Shown here: positions 6,960 through 10,124 of the stretch, one piece after another | How the letters are laid out: each line of letters begins with the position of its first letter | Numbering within the stretch: position 1 is the stretch's first letter | Source of the DNA: Agrobacterium fabrum | GTDB lineage: Bacteria; Pseudomonadota; Alphaproteobacteria; Rhizobiales; Rhizobiaceae | Direction of reading: 5' to 3' | Assembly: GCA_003241215.1 (NCBI GenBank) | Contig: QFOL01000130.1 | Span: 1-10,124, forward strand | DNA length: 10,124 nt | Notes under the pieces: model-generated | Seen by the model: the letters and a program-made list of their open reading frames with translations, nothing else | Told to the model about the DNA's origin: nothing | Databases searched by the model: none | Translations under genes and position numbers: made by a program

Positions 6960-6973
6960 TTGATTTCGATCAA
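6960..6973 (-). promoter_or_regulatory. Fnr/FixK-type anaerobox upstream of the Crp/Fnr gene
   Basis: TTGATTTCGATCAA is an exact TTGAT-N4-ATCAA site, the consensus for Fnr, FnrN, FixK and NnrR-type activators. Its centre lies about 71 bp before the ATG at 6895 and about 30 bp before the -10-like element, a class II activating position. The pump gene to the right is on the same strand and ends at 7223, so the box can only serve the regulator gene. It suggests induction under low oxygen or nitrogen-oxide conditions, either by another family member or by autoregulation. Confidence 0.72.
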
Positions 6974-7064
6974 ATGGGTTCTGGTGTTGTTAGGTCGGGG
7001 GAGAGATGCGGCGGGGCGGCAGTTGTGCCTCAGCTTCAATCGTGGAAAATTTCCACTTGCTCGA

Positions 7065-7151
7065 CGTCATCCTCGGGCTTGACCCGAGGATCTATCCCTC
7101 GACCGTAAACTGGCAGCGTCATGGATCCTCGGGTCAAGCCCGAGGATGACG
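7065..7151. repeat. Dispersed palindromic repeat, perfect inverted pair
   Basis: Two exact inverted 28-bp arms (7065-7092 and 7124-7151) are separated by 31 bp. Each arm is itself a hairpin with core CCTCGGGCTTGACCCGAGG or its complement. The right arm is identical over all 28 bases to 2996-3023, 4.1 kb away. This is the same dispersed Rhizobiales element as at 2923-3023, in its canonical form. It is non-coding and lies just beyond the pump gene's terminator. Confidence 0.92.
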
Positions 7152-7177
7152 GAAGAGAGATTTTGCCACAAAAAGAA

Positions 7178-7200
7178 ACGCCGGGCGCAAGGCCCGGCGT
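7178..7200 (-). terminator. Intrinsic terminator of the RND pump gene
   Basis: On the - strand ACGCCGGGC and GCCCGGCGT form a perfect 9-bp stem with a 5-base loop, followed by TTCTTTTTGTGG. It begins about 22 bp after the stop of the pump gene at 7223. This is a classic rho-independent terminator and marks the end of the pump transcript. Confidence 0.88.
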
Positions 7201-7222
7201 CTCAATCGTTATTCTGCAAGCT

Positions 7223-10124
7223 TCACTCCGCAGCAAGCGGCGGCAGCCGCAATATGTTGCTGCCCTTGTCCGCGGCCTTGTCGCCGGTGCCCTTTTCCAT
7301 GCTGGCGACGCGTGCCTCCAGCGAGGAGAGCGCCAGGCTGTTTTCGCGGGCGATCTCCGAGAGTTTTTCGTTGGAGAGGGCCTCTTCCTCCTCTTCCTTC
7401 TTGCCGACGAAGCGGCCGAAAAGGTGGGCGAGAAGGCGCGACAGGTCGTCCATGATCAGGAAGAAGGCCGGCACCACGATGAGCGACAGCACCGTCGAGA
7501 CGATGATGCCGCCGATCACCGCAATCGCCATCGGTGCGCGGAACGAACCGCCTTCGCCGACGCCGAGCGCCGAGGGCAACATGCCCGCCGACATGGCGAT
7601 GGAGGTCATGATGATCGGGCGGGCGCGCTTGCGGCCGGCCTCGACCATGGCATGCACCCGTTCCATGCCGTGACGGCGCATTTCGATGGCGAAATCCACC
7701 AGCAGGATGGCGTTCTTCGTCACGATGCCCATCAGCATCAGGATGCCGATGAGAACGGGCATGGACAGCGCGTTCTGCGTGATGATGAGCGCGACGGCCA
7801 CGCCGCCGATGGCAAGCGGCAGCGAGAACAGGATGGTGAAGGGCTGGATGACATCCTTGAACAGCAGGATGAGCACCACCAGCACCAGCATCAGGCCAAG
7901 CAGCATGGCGTTGACGAAGCCCTGCTGCATTTCGCCCTGCACCTTGGCGTCGCCGCTTTCGGCAAGGCGAACGCTTGCCGGCAGATCGGTTTCCGCCACG
8001 ATGCGCTTGAACTCGGCCGTCGATGTATCGAGCGCCGTGCCGAAGGGCACGTCGGAGCCGATGGAGACGACGCGGTTGCGGTCGTTGCGCTTGATCGAGC
8101 TTGGACCTTCGGAATAGTCGATATCGGCAACGCTATAGAGCGGCACCAGCGACCCGGAGGCGGTCTTGATCTTCAGCGCGCGGATGGTGGCGAGATCGCG
8201 GCGGGTATCGAGCGATGCCTGCACGCGGATCGGAATCTGCCGGTCATCCAGCGAGATCTTCGTCAGCTGCGCATCGATATCGCCGATGGTGGCGACACGC
8301 ACGGTCTGCGAAATCTGCTGCGGCGTGATGCCGAGGCGGGCGATCTCATCCTTGCGCGGGCGGATCTGCAGCTCGGGGCGGGGAAGTGCGCCTTCCGAGC
8401 TGACATTGGCGAGGATGGGCGAGGCGCGCAGGCGGCTTTCAAGCACACCGACGGCGTCGTTCAGATCCTTCTCGTTCGTCGAGAGGAAGTTGAAGGAGAG
8501 CTCGCGTTCCGCACGGTCGTTCAGCTTGATGATGCGGACATCCGGAATGCCGCGCACCTGCGCGAAAATATCCCGTTCCACATCCCATTGTGGACGTAAG
8601 CGGCCCTTTTCCTCCACCTTCGGCAGATATTGGCCGATGAGCGGAATGGAGCCGAGACCCTTGTTGACCAGCACCTTCAGCAGCGAATGGTCGATATGCT
8701 CGAGGATGACGTTGACGGTGGCGCGGCGAAGCTCCAGATCGCCCTTGGGCGAAGCGCCGCCGAGGATGAAGACGCTTTCCACGCCGTTGATGTCACGGAT
8801 GGCGTGGTAAATCTGCGTCGTTGTCCGGTCGGTTTCATCGAGCGTCGCATTGGGCGGCAGTTCCACCGAAAGCGTCACGCGCGAGGCGTCGTCCGGCGGC
8901 AGGAAGCTGCCCGGAACGCCGGCAAGCAGAATGACGGAAGCGACGAGGAAACCGATCGCGCCGAGCAGCGTCAGATAGCGCGCCCACCACTTGCGGGTGG
9001 TGGCGGTTACCATGCGCGTATAGGCCTTCATCAACCGGCTGTCATTGTCGTGGTGATCGTCCATCGCGTCTTCGGCGCGCATCAGATAGGCCGCCATCAA
9101 CGGTGTGATGAGACGGGCCACGGCGAGCGAGAAGAACACCGAGAAGGCGACGGTGAGACCGAACTGGATGAAGTACTGACCGGGAATGCCGGGCATGAAC
9201 GAGACAGGCACGAAGACCGCGATGATGGTGAAGCTGGTGGCGATGACGGCAAGGCCGATCTCGTCCGCCGCTTCGAGCGCCGCCCGATAGGGGGTCTTGC
9301 CCATCTTGATATGGCGGGCGATGTTCTCGATTTCCACGATGGCGTCGTCGACGAGAATACCCGTGGCGAGCGTCAGGGCGAGGAAGCTGACGAGGTTGAG
9401 CGAGAAGCCCATGATGTCCATGATCCAGAAGGTCGGGATCGCGGAAAGCGGCAGGGCCACGGCGGCAATCAGGGTTGCGCGCCAGTTGCGCAGGAAGAGC
9501 AGGACGACGATGACGGCGAGGATCGCGCCTTCGATCAGCGTATCGAGCGCCGCCTTGTAGTTGCCATAGGTGAAATAGACGGCGTCATCGACCATTTCGA
9601 TCGAGACGTCCGGATGATTCTTGCGCACCTCATCGAGGCTTGCCGCCACGGTTTCGGCGACCGAGACCTCGCTCGCGCCCTTGGAGCGGAATACCGCGAA
9701 GGTGACGGCGGGGTTGCCGTTGAAGCGCGAGAAGGATTTCTGCTCCTCATAGGTATCCGAGACCGTGCCGAGCTCTGAAAGCTTGACGAAACGGCCATTG
9801 GAAAGCGCAATCGTGGTGTTGGCGAGCTGGCTCACATCGCGCGTATCGCCGAGCGTGCGGATGGTCTGTTCGTTACCGCCGACCTGGCCGCGGCCGGAGC
9901 CGAGATCGATGTTGGTGCCGCGCAGCTGGCTGTTCACCTCGGTGGCGGTGATGCCATAGGCGTCGAGCTTTTCCGGGCTCAGCGACACGCGCACCTCGCG
10001 GTCGGCGCCGCCGTAACGGTCGACTTTGCCGATGCCGGACTGGCCCTGGAGCGAACGCTTGATCGTGTCATCCACGAACCAGGACAGTTCCTCCAGCGTC
10101 ATGTTGGGCGAAGAGACGGCAAAG
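7223..10124 (-). CDS. RND multidrug efflux permease (HAE-1/AcrB-like), N-terminus beyond the window
   Basis: Inner-membrane, proton-driven permease of a tripartite efflux pump; about 966 residues are present, beginning near AcrB residue 150, so the first transmembrane helix and part of the porter domain are missing. Counting from the Met at 10102, the proton-relay pair is Asp252-Asp253 in TGILVDDAIVEIEN (TM4) and the relay Lys is near 796 in GIVTKNAILLVDF (TM10). Two sets of hydrophobic helices flank a large periplasmic domain, with the usual FMPGIPGQYF segment after TM5. An insertion of roughly 30 residues (IDHSLLKVLVNKGLG to RPQW) lies in the second porter half. After TM12 a cytoplasmic tail of about 74 residues holds an EEEEE run and a heptad-like stretch, longer than in AcrB. 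The membrane-fusion partner is presumably upstream, off the right edge. Substrates cannot be told. Confidence 0.95.
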   Translation of the reverse strand, partial: FAVSSPNMTLEELSWFVDDTIKRSLQGQSGIGKVDRYGGADREVRVSLSPEKLDAYGITATEVNSQLRGTNIDLGSGRGQVGGNEQTIRTLGDTRDVSQLANTTIALSNGRFVKLSELGTVSDTYEEQKSFSRFNGNPAVTFAVFRSKGASEVSVAETVAASLDEVRKNHPDVSIEMVDDAVYFTYGNYKAALDTLIEGAILAVIVVLLFLRNWRATLIAAVALPLSAIPTFWIMDIMGFSLNLVSFLALTLATGILVDDAIVEIENIARHIKMGKTPYRAALEAADEIGLAVIATSFTIIAVFVPVSFMPGIPGQYFIQFGLTVAFSVFFSLAVARLITPLMAAYLMRAEDAMDDHHDNDSRLMKAYTRMVTATTRKWWARYLTLLGAIGFLVASVILLAGVPGSFLPPDDASRVTLSVELPPNATLDETDRTTTQIYHAIRDINGVESVFILGGASPKGDLELRRATVNVILEHIDHSLLKVLVNKGLGSIPLIGQYLPKVEEKGRLRPQWDVERDIFAQVRGIPDVRIIKLNDRAERELSFNFLSTNEKDLNDAVGVLESRLRASPILANVSSEGALPRPELQIRPRKDEIARLGITPQQISQTVRVATIGDIDAQLTKISLDDRQIPIRVQASLDTRRDLATIRALKIKTASGSLVPLYSVADIDYSEGPSSIKRNDRNRVVSIGSDVPFGTALDTSTAEFKRIVAETDLPASVRLAESGDAKVQGEMQQGFVNAMLLGLMLVLVVLILLFKDVIQPFTILFSLPLAIGGVAVALIITQNALSMPVLIGILMLMGIVTKNAILLVDFAIEMRRHGMERVHAMVEAGRKRARPIIMTSIAMSAGMLPSALGVGEGGSFRAPMAIAVIGGIIVSTVLSLIVVPAFFLIMDDLSRLLAHLFGRFVGKKEEEEEALSNEKLSEIARENSLALSSLEARVASMEKGTGDKAADKGSNILRLPPLAAE

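Larger units (their letters stand above)
6896..7222. other. 327-bp intergenic region between regulator and RND pump gene
   Basis: This region lies upstream of the Crp/Fnr gene and downstream of the pump gene, both on the - strand. It holds the regulator's ribosome site, -10-like element and anaerobox (6903-6973), a palindromic repeat pair (7065-7151) and the pump terminator (7178-7200). Between 6974 and 7064 I see nothing specific. Short frames through the repeat (for example 7036-7236 on -) are repeat translation, not genes. Confidence 0.75.

Noticed and set aside
7036..7236. Small frame containing SSSGLTRGSM and DPRVKPEDD
   Set aside because: This is the well-known spurious translation of a dispersed palindromic repeat, with the protein-like pattern arising from the DNA palindrome.
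7121..8599. Long open frame (492 codons) on the + strand opposite the RND pump gene
   Set aside because: It is antisense to a clear, conserved permease. Its translation is rich in His, Asp, Arg and Gly without domain motifs, as expected from the complement of GC-rich coding sequence, and it begins in repeat sequence.
8630..9778. Second long + strand frame (382 codons) opposite the pump gene
   Set aside because: Same reason: low-complexity charged translation, antisense to transmembrane and porter segments of the pump.

Overview
The window is a GC-rich chromosomal segment with the gene content and dispersed palindromic repeats of a Rhizobiaceae alphaproteobacterium. An Agrobacterium/Rhizobium-type genome is the best guess. 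This rests on the urease gene order, the 'SSSGLTRGS/MDPRVKPEDD' palindromic repeats and a RIME-like mosaic element. I did not run any search, so genus and locus identity are inferred.

Left part (1-6042, + strand): the distal half of a urease operon. It starts inside ureC (catalytic alpha subunit; N-terminus, ureD, ureA and ureB lie off the left edge). Next come a membrane-anchored DUF2459 protein of the 'urease region' family (9 bp gap), a Prx5-type peroxiredoxin, then ureE, ureF, ureG and an MBL-fold hydrolase. UreE, UreF and UreG are the nickel chaperone, GTPase-regulating accessory protein and GTPase that load Ni into UreC. ureE-ureF and ureG-MBL are separated by only 3 bp. Two stretches break the compactness: 2857-3174, with a palindromic repeat, a terminator-like hairpin and a weak candidate promoter; and 4336-4590, between ureF and ureG, with a RIME-like element of about 119 bp and a chain of tiny overlapping reading frames.

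Middle (6043-6895): a short convergent gap with a hairpin, then a Crp/Fnr-family regulator on the - strand. It has a Fnr-like DNA-reading helix (E..SR) but no Fe-S cysteine cluster. Its upstream region holds a perfect TTGAT-N4-ATCAA anaerobox placed as expected for class II activation, which points to oxygen- or nitrogen-oxide-linked control.

Right part (7223-10124, - strand): the C-terminal ~966 residues of an AcrB-like RND (HAE-1) efflux pump permease with an acidic, coiled-coil-like tail. It is followed by a strong intrinsic terminator and a perfect pair of palindromic repeat units. Its N-terminus lies off the right edge.

Most of the window is ordinary for this group of bacteria. The points worth a second look are the anaerobox, the compensatory base changes in one repeat hairpin, the ureF-ureG spacer, and the two less-characterised operon passengers (DUF2459 and the MBL hydrolase). 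I see no evidence of a wholly new system, phage, CRISPR array, IS element, tRNA or rRNA.
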